A DNA stretch of 64,000 nt from Anaerolineaceae bacterium. Its GTDB lineage: Bacteria; Chloroflexota; Anaerolineae; Aggregatilineales; Phototrophicaceae. Where the stretch lies: NCBI GenBank assembly GCA_020634115.1, contig JACKCH010000012.1, positions 186,001-250,000 on the forward strand. Direction: 5' to 3'. A program made the translations under genes and the position numbers. Shown here piece by piece: positions 1 through 8,544 of the stretch (the first letter of the stretch is position 1; each line of letters begins with the position of its first letter). The notes under the pieces are model-generated. The model searched no databases. It was not told the DNA's origin and saw only the letters and a program-made list of their open reading frames with translations.

Positions 1-549
1 ATTTGTTGCGGTATTGGTCGGTAGCGGCGTAGGCGTGCTGCTGGGCGCCGCTGTGGGGGAGGGGGGCAGAGTGTTCAATGCGGGCAGAGTCACTTCGGCT
101 GACCGGGGCGTATTCGTTGCGAATACCTGCGCGATGGCCTGTGCGGTGGGCGTTTCTGTTTCAGTCGCGGTTGCTGTTTCGGTGGGTGTATTGGTGGCTG
201 TCACAGTCGCCGTGTCAGTTGCCGTAAACGTGGCTGTTGCGGTGAAGGTTGCCGTTGCGGTGTTTGTCGCCGAGGCGGTCGCCGTATGGGTTGCGGTGGC
301 TGTGGCGGTTGCCGTTGCGGTGCTGGTGGCGGTGTACGTTTCCAGCGTGGATGCGATGGCGGTCACTGTGGATGCGTAAATGTTGCCGCGTTGGCTGGCT
401 TCGACCTGCTCCCCAATCCGGCGGGTAATACCCTGAGCTGCGCTATAGCCAAACCATAGAATACCGGCGATCAGCACAACCGGAATAATACGAAAAACAA
501 GAAAGCTACCCAATCGTCTCAACCACGATTTTTTGCGTCCGTCAGCCAA
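1..549 (-). CDS. Membrane-anchored protein with Thr/Ala-rich extracytoplasmic tail (3' part outside window)
   Basis: The frame read from 549 leftwards is open for 183 codons and runs off the window. I chose the TTG at 549-547 because the frame is closed by a stop at about 547+15 upstream, no in-frame ATG is available, and an AAAGGG lies about 10 bases before it. The protein starts with a basic stretch (GRKKSWLRRLG), then one hydrophobic segment (FLVFRIIPVVLIAGILWF), then a short helical stretch (about residues 40-55) and a long tail built of Thr-Ala, Thr-Asn-Thr and Thr-Pro units. The layout (short cytoplasmic end, TM, low-complexity linker) matches the linkers before LysM domains in the genes at 1163-9561, so a C-terminal domain is probably outside the window. 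The function is unknown. The Val/Ala-rich open frame on the opposite strand at 14-379 is its mirror image. Confidence 0.7.
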   Translation of the reverse strand, partial: MADGRKKSWLRRLGSFLVFRIIPVVLIAGILWFGYSAAQGITRRIGEQVEASQRGNIYASTVTAIASTLETYTATSTATATATATATHTATASATNTATATFTATATFTATDTATVTATNTPTETATATETETPTAQAIAQVFATNTPRSAEVTLPALNTLPPSPTAAPSSTPTPLPTNTATN

Positions 550-721
550 TTTCCCATGACCCTTTATCTAACAAGACCATCTATACTCTAAAGTGTAATT
601 CTAAACAGGGTAGAAAAAATTGTCCACCATGTATCACGCAAAATCCTTTAGGCGCGCTTTGGGTATTTTGCAATATGATGTAATGAAAGATCGGTCAACA
701 TAGAATGTGAGGATGTGTTTT

Positions 722-1156
722 ATGATCTCTTCAACCATTGAAGCGGTGACACGCTTACAGGTAATCCAGACATTATGTCTGAGCCTGTCTTCACGGTTGG
801 AAGAAGATGCCGGTATGCTAACAATTCCCAGGAATTATGAATACGAAGGACAGCTAAATGGTTTCCAAGAGATCGCTGCGGATATTACAGAGTCAGTAAC
901 CCAGATGTCGGTGGCCCCTTCGGATGAGATGGTCAGAACCGCCATTCAGGAGCTTGTCCACAAGATCGAGTGGCGCGAAATTCTGAGCAGACAGGATGCC
1001 CTAAAACATGAAAAGTATAAACGGGATTACCGAGGCATGATGCTATATTATCGCCCTTTGGGAACTGAATGTGCCTGCAAGAAAGTCATGACCTGGTTAA
1101 ATGATGCGATCCAGGTGCTCAAAATCCCCGTAGAACATCTCGAAACTGATGATTAG
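722..1156 (+). CDS. Hypothetical protein, 144 aa
   Basis: I do not recognise this protein. I prefer the ATG at 722 because a GAGG (709-712) sits 9 bases upstream; in-frame GTG 707 and ATG 713 are alternatives. The product is soluble, with no signal peptide or membrane segment. Its N-terminal half looks helical (residues about 1-70), followed by a basic, Tyr-rich stretch (KHEKYKRDYRGMMLYY) and a C-terminal helix containing two close cysteines (CAC). It is a lone plus-strand gene inserted between two minus-strand membrane-protein genes, and its stop lies 6 bases from the end of the convergent FHA/LysM gene, so it is transcribed independently of the surrounding locus. Confidence 0.6.
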   Translation: MISSTIEAVTRLQVIQTLCLSLSSRLEEDAGMLTIPRNYEYEGQLNGFQEIAADITESVTQMSVAPSDEMVRTAIQELVHKIEWREILSRQDALKHEKYKRDYRGMMLYYRPLGTECACKKVMTWLNDAIQVLKIPVEHLETDD

Positions 1157-1162
1157 CGCCAG

Positions 1163-3121
1163 TTATTTGGGCGGTAGTAGGAGCATTTGTCCAACCTGAA
1201 GCAGGCGCGGGTTCGCCAGACAGTTCACTGTGGCGATTTCGTCGACCGTCGCCCCAAAATCAACGGCCAACCGAAAAACCCGATCACCCGGTTGCACCAC
1301 ATATGGCTGCCATCCGGTGGGAATCGGTGTGTCACAGCCCGGCATTCGTGCATCGCTGCTTGCTGATGTCGCAGTCACCAGCGGTGATGAAACCGGCGTG
1401 GGCAAAATGCCTGTCGCGCCGATTAATGGCGCGTGAGTGGCCGTCGGGGGCAGTGTAGGCGTCAATGATGGTCGTACCGTTGGCGTTTCGGATGGGATGT
1501 GGGTATTTTCAGGCGATGGCGACACCAGGACTGCTGGTTGCGACGGCGGTATCGCTGTGTCCGTCTCAATTGGGGATGTTAGCGATGGCGTCGGCGCTGG
1601 TTGGTTGCTCGCGTTGTCTACTGTTGGTCGCGTCATCAGTAGCAGCACAAAAACGAGAATCGCGGCTAAGGCAGCGATGAGTAACAAGCGTATCAGCGGA
1701 AGGCGCGGGGGGATGACGATGGTGCCAGGGAAGTTCAGGGGCGCGCGGCTGCTATGGGCCGCGGAAACGGCAAATGCTATACGCTGACGGCGCAGCAAAT
1801 GACGCTTCTGAGTATGGATGGTGATGGGAATCTGCGCGGACTGGCCGGGCGGGAGCGTGACCTGGGGATAGCTGGGTACAGCCCGTATGGAGGCGCTATC
1901 GGTGTGTCCGGCGATAAGGATGTCCGCGTCTGCCTGGGTGTGATTTTGAATGGTCAGCACAGTTTCTGCTGAATGCAGTAATTCGGCGGGGTTGAGTCCA
2001 CCGGTCAGGATAGGCTGCGCCTTGAGTATGATCTCGAAGGGCAGCATCAGGGTGGCATCTCCGTCGCCTGCCCGATCGTAGATACGCAGCACGCAGTCGA
2101 ACGCGATTTCGGTGGTGTTTTCTGGGATATGTAGCAGCAGATCTACGGATTGGGTTTCGCCCGGCGCAAGTTGAATGGTGTTTGGTGCCTGCTGAACCCA
2201 CTGGCGCGACAGCCCAGCGATCACCAAGCGTATCTGCGCGTCTTGGTTGCCCTGGTTACGGAGCGACACTGGCATACGCACCTGTTCCCCGGCGGCCATG
2301 TAAATCGGGTTGATGGTTAGTTGGGCGCTCAGACCTCCGGAGTTTTTCCAGTCTTTGGGTAACGTACCGCTTTCAGTCGGGGGGGGGAGTTCATGTTCTG
2401 GGTTTTTCTGTTCTGCGAACCCTACTTCGGGTGTGCCGTAGGGGAAAAATGGCATCGCTTCGGTGCTGTCTCCCCCTTGATAACTAGGGCGGGTTTCGGC
2501 GATCAGATCGGTAGCTATGTCGTTGGTGTCATCTGCCAGTTGCGGCAGAGGCATTTCTTCTGGTGGCGGCAGTTCGGATTGTTCCACCGGGCCGGTTTCT
2601 GAAATCAAAGGTTCTGACGGAAGGTTTTCGCCGGAAAAGTGCAGTGTGCCAGGACTTGCTTCTTCCTCCTCATCGCCCCAATAGACAATGACATCTCCTG
2701 GTGGACTAATCACCTCGTTATCCTGGGTAACCGCCGCTGAATGGACATGCTCGCGCTGAACCGATGTCCCCGTGATTTCCAGGACTTCCAATTCAAGGAC
2801 GTAATCGTTGATTCTCAGCACTGAACCGGGCTTCCAGTTGATTGGCGTGAAGGAGTCAACCGGTTTGTTCTCCAATAGGACCGAGTCCGGGTCGCCCATG
2901 TTCGTCAATAGTACTTGGCCGGATGTAGATAGCATCAACCGGACATGAATTGGCAGGATATTCACGCCTTCCAGGATGAGCTGTGCGGTTTTGTTGCTCC
3001 CTACCAGCAGAGGTTTGGCGGTGAGTTTGATTCGCAGCGTCTGGCCGTCTGACCCGGTGGTCGTAATTTGGTAAATCGGATGATTCGCTTCGTACATCAT
3101 CGGTACTACCCGCCTATCCAC
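1163..3121 (-). CDS. FHA-like / TM / LysM membrane protein
   Basis: A 652-residue protein predicted to span the membrane once. In order: an FHA-like domain (about 17-115), an acidic Pro-rich linker, two beta-sandwich-like regions (about 262-365 and 370-470; they resemble bacterial Ig-like or NPCBM-type folds), a TM segment (about 474-496), a Thr/Pro-rich linker with a GILPT peptide (571-575) and a C-terminal LysM domain (605-650) expected to bind peptidoglycan. The FHA is degenerate: the usual GR is GS and the SxxH motif is LPIH, so phosphothreonine binding is doubtful. Cys596 and Cys634 bracket the LysM core and could form a disulfide. The start overlaps the upstream kinase stop by 16 bases, indicating translational coupling; Met8 or Met9 are alternative starts. 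Confidence 0.85.
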   Translation of the reverse strand: MDRRVVPMMYEANHPIYQITTTGSDGQTLRIKLTAKPLLVGSNKTAQLILEGVNILPIHVRLMLSTSGQVLLTNMGDPDSVLLENKPVDSFTPINWKPGSVLRINDYVLELEVLEITGTSVQREHVHSAAVTQDNEVISPPGDVIVYWGDEEEEASPGTLHFSGENLPSEPLISETGPVEQSELPPPEEMPLPQLADDTNDIATDLIAETRPSYQGGDSTEAMPFFPYGTPEVGFAEQKNPEHELPPPTESGTLPKDWKNSGGLSAQLTINPIYMAAGEQVRMPVSLRNQGNQDAQIRLVIAGLSRQWVQQAPNTIQLAPGETQSVDLLLHIPENTTEIAFDCVLRIYDRAGDGDATLMLPFEIILKAQPILTGGLNPAELLHSAETVLTIQNHTQADADILIAGHTDSASIRAVPSYPQVTLPPGQSAQIPITIHTQKRHLLRRQRIAFAVSAAHSSRAPLNFPGTIVIPPRLPLIRLLLIAALAAILVFVLLLMTRPTVDNASNQPAPTPSLTSPIETDTAIPPSQPAVLVSPSPENTHIPSETPTVRPSLTPTLPPTATHAPLIGATGILPTPVSSPLVTATSASSDARMPGCDTPIPTGWQPYVVQPGDRVFRLAVDFGATVDEIATVNCLANPRLLQVGQMLLLPPK

Positions 3122-5271
3122 TGGATCAGCCCATCAATCAGGGCGCGAACTTCAGCAACCTGCTGTGGGAGTGACACGCCATACAGAATCCAGCGCGCCG
3201 CCACAATGACGATGATCGCCCATACCAGCATCTGTCCTACCGGTAAGCGCCGTCGTTTGCGGAAAATGTAAGTTCCATTACAGCGTTCAGTGATACCGGA
3301 TGCTGCGTGAACCGCAACGCTGTAGACTAACCGGCTTCGATTTTGCTGAGCGTCCCGCGTTGGTTTGAACTTCAGCCGGACGACTTGTTCCTCTCCAGGT
3401 GGCACTTCAATCTGAGGCGATTCAGGTATGATTCTGAGTACGTCTGGCGCCTGGACTTCAAAGGTGAAGGTTTCACGCTGGTTGCCATGATTGGAAACAG
3501 TCAATTCTGCACGACGGCGGCGGTGGTGTGAGACTTCGCTGGGGCGCAGCGCCGCCGTGAATCGTGTCATGGCGACGACGCGCATCTTGAGTATCTGAAT
3601 TGAACTCGGAATCTCCGGCTGGTCGGTCACAATTTCAAGGGCGATTTCATGAATTTCACCACCTATCGTGCCGATTGGTGGTGCACTCACAATAAAATCA
3701 AACGTATAGGTTTCATTCGGGCGGATCACCTGTCCCGCCGGGAGAGTGTACCATCTTTCGGAGAGTCCCGGCCCCGGTTTGGCGCGCAATTCGTACCGTG
3801 CCAGTGGCGTGTTTTCGGGCGCGACCTGCACCTGAACATACTGGGGTTTACCCGGTTCAATGTAAATGATCGCAGGGGAAAGCTGCGTATGTACCAGCGG
3901 CTTGCTGCGACGGTTTTGGACTTCGTTGAGCAGGTGTAGTACCTGGTCGGAGGTGAATACCTCGGATTCTTCTTCCGGCTGACTCCCGGCGAGGTCGCCA
4001 ATTTGCAGTAGGAAGCCCCGTATCTGAACGAACTGATTGATCGTCCAAAGAATGCGCTCCTGCGGTGACAGGCGTACTCCGTCCAGATAGGTGCCGTTTG
4101 CGCTTTGTAAATCGGTGATAAAGAGATTGCCGTTTTTATCACAATCAATCCTGGCGTGACGGCGTGAAACTGTGTGCTGGTCAAGCAGGAGGTCTACACC
4201 TTGTTCCCGCCCAACAATGACAGACGTTTTTTCAAAACCGGTATGCTCTTGTGTGCCATCCGGTTTCATAATGACCAGATTGAACCGCGTGGTGACTGGG
4301 GGAGGATATTGTTCGTCCAGCATTGTCATGATTTCGCCGTTTGCCTGGGCGATTTCCCCTAGCGCCGCAATGCTGGCACGCCTGGGGTCTGGTTGCAGGC
4401 TGGACATCACCCCAAAGCGCAATTCTCGTAGGGCGCTGCCCATTTCGTTCGCTGACTGAAAACGCTCGGCAGGGTTTTTTGCCAGCGCTTTTAGCACAAT
4501 CTGATCGAGCGCCGGAGGAATGCCATGTGTATCCTGAGATGGGGCTGGTGCCGGGGTATAGGCGTGCTGGTTGAGAATTTCCAGCAGCTGCGGTGACTGA
4601 AAAGGGACATGTCCGGTAATGAGTTGGTAGAGAATAACACCTAAGGAGTAAATGTCAGAACGGTTGTCCGGCTTATTGTTGCCGAAGCCGAAATGTTCGG
4701 GGGACATATATTTGGGTGTGCCGACGACGCTGGTGGAACGCAGCGAATCCGGGTTGACGATTTGCGCGATACCGAAATCGGTCAGCACGAACCGTGCCAT
4801 CTGCCCTTCGGATACCGGGTCGAGCAGGATATTCGCGGGCTTGAGGTCAAGATGCAGAATGTTGGCATTGTGGACGTAACCCAGGGCAAATGCCAGATTC
4901 TCAATCATCTCCAATGCGTCACGCAGGTCAAGCAGACCGCCAATCTTATTTAACGCATCCTGTAAATTGCCCCCGCGAATCAGTTCCATCACAATCAACT
5001 GATAATGCTCAAAACGGTAGGTATCGTAAATATCTACAATATTAGGATGCTGCAGGCGTGCCAGAATCTCAACTTCGCGCTCGACTGTGCGTGTTTCTTT
5101 GGGGTTGCCCAATTTGAGGTATTTGACAGCGACCAGGCGCTCTTTGATGCGGGGGTGACGCGCCAGATAAACCAGCCCATAGCTACCTTCTCCCAGGCGC
5201 TTAATGAAATGATACCCTTCAATCGTTCGGTTGATGAGCGGGTCTGTGTTGGTCAGGTCTGGCACAACCAC
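3106..5271 (-). CDS. Membrane Ser/Thr protein kinase with FHA domain
   Basis: A 721-residue PknB-type kinase. The kinase domain (about 20-285) has GEGSYG in the P-loop, Lys50 in VAVK, Glu66, catalytic loop HLDLKPAN (140-147), DFG at 165-167 and APE-type SPE at 190-192. The Arg of the HRD motif is Leu141, making it a non-RD kinase. A canonical FHA domain follows (about 331-425) with GR, SRRH and NGT, so it should bind phosphothreonine. Next comes an Ig-like region (about 450-670) and one TM segment near the C-terminus (about 686-706). The kinase and FHA are therefore cytoplasmic if the short tail is outside. It lies between two FHA/LysM genes on the same strand and overlaps the downstream one, so those proteins are natural candidates for partners or substrates. 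Confidence 0.9.
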   Translation of the reverse strand: MVVPDLTNTDPLINRTIEGYHFIKRLGEGSYGLVYLARHPRIKERLVAVKYLKLGNPKETRTVEREVEILARLQHPNIVDIYDTYRFEHYQLIVMELIRGGNLQDALNKIGGLLDLRDALEMIENLAFALGYVHNANILHLDLKPANILLDPVSEGQMARFVLTDFGIAQIVNPDSLRSTSVVGTPKYMSPEHFGFGNNKPDNRSDIYSLGVILYQLITGHVPFQSPQLLEILNQHAYTPAPAPSQDTHGIPPALDQIVLKALAKNPAERFQSANEMGSALRELRFGVMSSLQPDPRRASIAALGEIAQANGEIMTMLDEQYPPPVTTRFNLVIMKPDGTQEHTGFEKTSVIVGREQGVDLLLDQHTVSRRHARIDCDKNGNLFITDLQSANGTYLDGVRLSPQERILWTINQFVQIRGFLLQIGDLAGSQPEEESEVFTSDQVLHLLNEVQNRRSKPLVHTQLSPAIIYIEPGKPQYVQVQVAPENTPLARYELRAKPGPGLSERWYTLPAGQVIRPNETYTFDFIVSAPPIGTIGGEIHEIALEIVTDQPEIPSSIQILKMRVVAMTRFTAALRPSEVSHHRRRRAELTVSNHGNQRETFTFEVQAPDVLRIIPESPQIEVPPGEEQVVRLKFKPTRDAQQNRSRLVYSVAVHAASGITERCNGTYIFRKRRRLPVGQMLVWAIIVIVAARWILYGVSLPQQVAEVRALIDGLIQWIGG

Positions 5272-5303
5272 GAATCAGGACTCCTCTATGGCATCAAATG
5301 GTT

Positions 5304-8300
5304 TCATTCCGCTTCCCCGGTTGCCTCTGGTGTAGATTCCGACATAGGGGTATCAGCAGATGTCACGGTAGGCGGAACAGGTGTAGTCGTTGGCAGCGGT
5401 GTAAATGTTGCACTGGGGGGTATCGGTGTGGCGGTGGGCGCTGTAGTGGGGATAGGCGTAGCTGTTGGCGGTACAGGGGTATGCGTTGGTATCGGTGTGG
5501 GGGATACCGGCGTATGGGTTGGTGTGGGCGGAGGCGTATCAGTTGCGGGTGGTACTGGCGCACTCCGCAGAGGGCGGTCAGGGCATTCGACAATCTGGGT
5601 GGTGATGAACGGTGTCTCCCGGTGGTCAGGTGCGAAAGCCCGCACGACCAGATTGTCTCCAACCGTAGTTCCAGCGGGAACACTGCTGATTGCAAACTCA
5701 AACACTCCTTGGGAGGGGGATGTCACCGGCGCATACTGCACCACGCCACCCGTGAAATCGCGGCCTTCTGCCGTGACCGAACCCGGCGGCACTAAAGAAG
5801 GTATCTGCGCCTGTAACCGGACGACATGACCCAGCGACGGGATTGTCTCGCAGACGGTCAGGGCGAGCTGTGGCGGTGGGGGAATAATCCAGGTCAAGTC
5901 ACCCCGGCAGTCCACAATGCGGATCGTGGTCGTCAGGTCATATTCCCCGCCTGCGATGTCTTCCACTCTGAAATGAATGGTATTCACATTGGAATCAACC
6001 GGCGGCAGCACCGAGGCGTCAATATCCACACCATAGGTGCCTGGTCCGGCAACATTGGGGCGAACAACCAGTGGATATGATGTCCCCTGAATTTCAATAC
6101 TGGCCGATGTACGCTTCACTGCTTCGGGTAACGAAGCGCGTACTGTGCCGCTGGTGCGTTCCGGGTTGGCTGGACAGGTCGCGTTGCTGCCGGCGATCAC
6201 GCTATCCGGCAGGGTTTCCCAGTCAAGGTGGAGTGTGCAATCCTGAATCTCGACATTGGACGTCAGGGTATACATTTCATCCCGCTGGTCGCGCACGGTG
6301 GCACGGATAACCGCCGCGCCGGTATAGGTAATGCCCAGCGCGTCAGGGTCGAGACTCACTCGATAGCGCCCGTTGCCCAATGGCGTGATGGTCAGCGCCT
6401 TATTGAGTCCGGTTGCGGTGACATTGGCCGTGACTCCGGCATCATCCACTACGCTGGGGACGGAGACGGCTATCACCCCGGATACGGAGGATGGTGTGGA
6501 CGGGCAGAGGGCGTTATTCGCGGAAACGGCTGACCCTGGCTGCGTAGACCAGGTCACATCCAGGCTGCAAGACACGGTGCTAACCGGCGCAGTGAGTTCT
6601 TTTTCCTGCCCGCGTTTATCCGTTGCGTTGACCGTGACAGTGCCATTGGCTTCGCCCAGTCCGGCGAAAGCCGCATCTTCCAGGTCGAGGGTGAAGCCAT
6701 AGCGCCCGCCGCTGCGGGGTTCAACGGTTAAGGGGAAGTCTTCGTCGCCAAAGTGGGCATTGGCCGTGACTGTTTCGACTCCCGACTGACTGCTGGCCTG
6801 CACGACGACTTCGGCGCTGCTGCTGTTTTGCGGGCAGTAGAAATTGTCGGTGGTCATCTCTGTCGGTGGGCGTGATACCCAGCTTACGGTGAGTCCGGTG
6901 GGCGTGGCGGTTGGTGGTGGCGCGCAGTGCGTAATGGCGAAAGTGGTGCTGATCGTCGCCGAACGCCCCGCTGCGTCCTGAGCCGTGACCCGCACCGAGC
7001 CGCCTGTGCTGCTCATGGGGACATCGCCAGGAATCTGGACTCCGAAGGTATATAGGTCTGACCCGCTGCTGGATACCACCGGATTCGATGTGCCATGCTC
7101 GTCGATTGACAGTTCCACGGTGACCTGTGTGATACCAAGGCCGCTCACTGCACGTACCGTCGCTTGGGCGTTCGATGGAATCCCTTCGCACACCATGTTC
7201 GTCATCTGGCTGGGGGGCATGGTTTCCCATTCCAGGGTCAGGGGCGGCGTGCAGACATCCCCGATACCGTCGTCGTTGCTATCTGCCTGGTCAGGATTGC
7301 TGACAGAGGGGCAGTTGTCCACATTATCGCAGACCCCATCGCCATCCGCGTCAGAGCAGGGGAGGCAGATGGTTTGTCCGGCGTAGATGGTATTCGGATT
7401 GTCAATACAGTTGACCCGTGCGACCAGCGAAACGCTGACCCCTGCCGACTGCGCCAGGCTAAACAATGTTTCTCCTGGCTGAACAACCCGATCCGGCCAG
7501 CCGTATGCTGCACACTGGGAAAAACACGCGGGAATTTCAGTGGCCGTTGGCTCTTCGGTGGCAATTGTTGGCAATATGCCAGAGTCATCGAATGAAACTG
7601 GTGTCGCGGTTTCGGGCGGATTAGTCGCTTCCGGTGTTTGCTCGGGCGTTTGTTCCGGCGTATTGGTCGCTTCCTCGGTAATCAAGATAACGACAGGTGG
7701 TGCGGTTGGCGTAATCTCCCTGAAAATTCCCGGCAGGATGACGGTTGGCACGCTGATAGCGATGGCGATCAACAGCAGAAGCAGTACCCATAGGTGATAC
7801 GGTGGGCGAATGCGAACACTGGTTTCCAGGCGATCAAACAGGCCGCTGGTTGTAAAGGCGGTGAACTCAACCGGTATACGCGCGCCCCCCAAATGGATAC
7901 GGTTTGGGTATGCTGTGACGTGGGTTGTTGTGAGTTTGCCGGATTGAACAGCCGCCTCAGATGGATCAAGAATGAAGGTCAGTCCGCCATTAAAGGCGTA
8001 CCCCTCAAAATAGACCTGTTCGGGTTGATCGCCTTCGTATGCCAGCGATAGATTTGCCGGGACTCCAGCCGTCAAGTGCGACGAATCTGCTTGAAGTTCA
8101 AAATGTGTAGACGTGCTGGGCGCATCAACAACCTGTAGGGTGAGCTGAACCGAACCAACCTGGAGCGGGGCACCTGGCTGCCATGAATAGCTGCGTTCCG
8201 GGGTAAGTCGTTCCCCGTTTAGGTAGGTGCCGTTCTTGCTGCCCAGGTCGGTGACCAGAATTTGACCGCCGACCTTGCTGATGGATATGTGACGGCGCGA

Positions 8301-8444
8301 AAGGTATCGACCACTGATCTGGAAGTCCGCCTGCGAGGATGCCCCAACTATCAGTGGGTGGTCTGGTAGTTGAATCGAAGTCTGGCCGCCTTCCTGGTTT
8401 GAGGCGAGGATGATGAATGTGTGGTTTGTCGCCAACTCAGCCAT
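5304..8444 (-). CDS. Giant FHA-TM-LysM-TSP3 receptor-like protein with five tandem two-Cys modules
   Basis: I place the start at ATG 8444; the open frame extends to 8633, but that would overlap the preceding gene by 89 bases and adds an unlikely N-terminus. The 1046-residue product has an FHA domain (about 25-100; SRRH and NGT present, GR replaced by GA), a further beta domain, a TM segment (about 216-240), a Thr/Glu/Pro linker with GILPT (289-293), a LysM domain (319-363), a thrombospondin type 3 calcium repeat (364-398, DADGDGVCDNVDNC type) and five modules of about 105 residues (404-507, 519-626, 629-736, 739-846, 849-954). Each module starts with a conserved Trp and Cys and ends with a Cys. 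A Pro/Thr-rich tail closes the protein. The expected topology is a phospho-sensing end inside and a wall-binding, calcium-stabilised stalk outside. Confidence 0.88.
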   Translation of the reverse strand: MAELATNHTFIILASNQEGGQTSIQLPDHPLIVGASSQADFQISGRYLSRRHISISKVGGQILVTDLGSKNGTYLNGERLTPERSYSWQPGAPLQVGSVQLTLQVVDAPSTSTHFELQADSSHLTAGVPANLSLAYEGDQPEQVYFEGYAFNGGLTFILDPSEAAVQSGKLTTTHVTAYPNRIHLGGARIPVEFTAFTTSGLFDRLETSVRIRPPYHLWVLLLLLIAIAISVPTVILPGIFREITPTAPPVVILITEEATNTPEQTPEQTPEATNPPETATPVSFDDSGILPTIATEEPTATEIPACFSQCAAYGWPDRVVQPGETLFSLAQSAGVSVSLVARVNCIDNPNTIYAGQTICLPCSDADGDGVCDNVDNCPSVSNPDQADSNDDGIGDVCTPPLTLEWETMPPSQMTNMVCEGIPSNAQATVRAVSGLGITQVTVELSIDEHGTSNPVVSSSGSDLYTFGVQIPGDVPMSSTGGSVRVTAQDAAGRSATISTTFAITHCAPPPTATPTGLTVSWVSRPPTEMTTDNFYCPQNSSSAEVVVQASSQSGVETVTANAHFGDEDFPLTVEPRSGGRYGFTLDLEDAAFAGLGEANGTVTVNATDKRGQEKELTAPVSTVSCSLDVTWSTQPGSAVSANNALCPSTPSSVSGVIAVSVPSVVDDAGVTANVTATGLNKALTITPLGNGRYRVSLDPDALGITYTGAAVIRATVRDQRDEMYTLTSNVEIQDCTLHLDWETLPDSVIAGSNATCPANPERTSGTVRASLPEAVKRTSASIEIQGTSYPLVVRPNVAGPGTYGVDIDASVLPPVDSNVNTIHFRVEDIAGGEYDLTTTIRIVDCRGDLTWIIPPPPQLALTVCETIPSLGHVVRLQAQIPSLVPPGSVTAEGRDFTGGVVQYAPVTSPSQGVFEFAISSVPAGTTVGDNLVVRAFAPDHRETPFITTQIVECPDRPLRSAPVPPATDTPPPTPTHTPVSPTPIPTHTPVPPTATPIPTTAPTATPIPPSATFTPLPTTTPVPPTVTSADTPMSESTPEATGEAE

Positions 8445-8544
8445 AACAGCAGAAATCCCAAAATTTGCATTTTTAATTATATCCGTATTGGGCGTTTTCT
8501 GCTGTTGGTCTGAATAGGGATTGGTTATGCTGCAATTATTACCT

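Noticed and set aside
14..379. Val/Ala-rich open frame on the plus strand
   Set aside because: It is the complement of the Thr/Ala-rich linker of the minus-strand gene; dipeptide repeats such as VAVAVAV arise automatically from ACC/GCN codons, and no ribosome binding site precedes it.
5005..5829. 274-codon plus-strand frame
   Set aside because: It spans the kinase start and the Pro/Thr-rich tail of the giant protein on the other strand. Its Val/Gly repeats mirror Pro/Thr codons.
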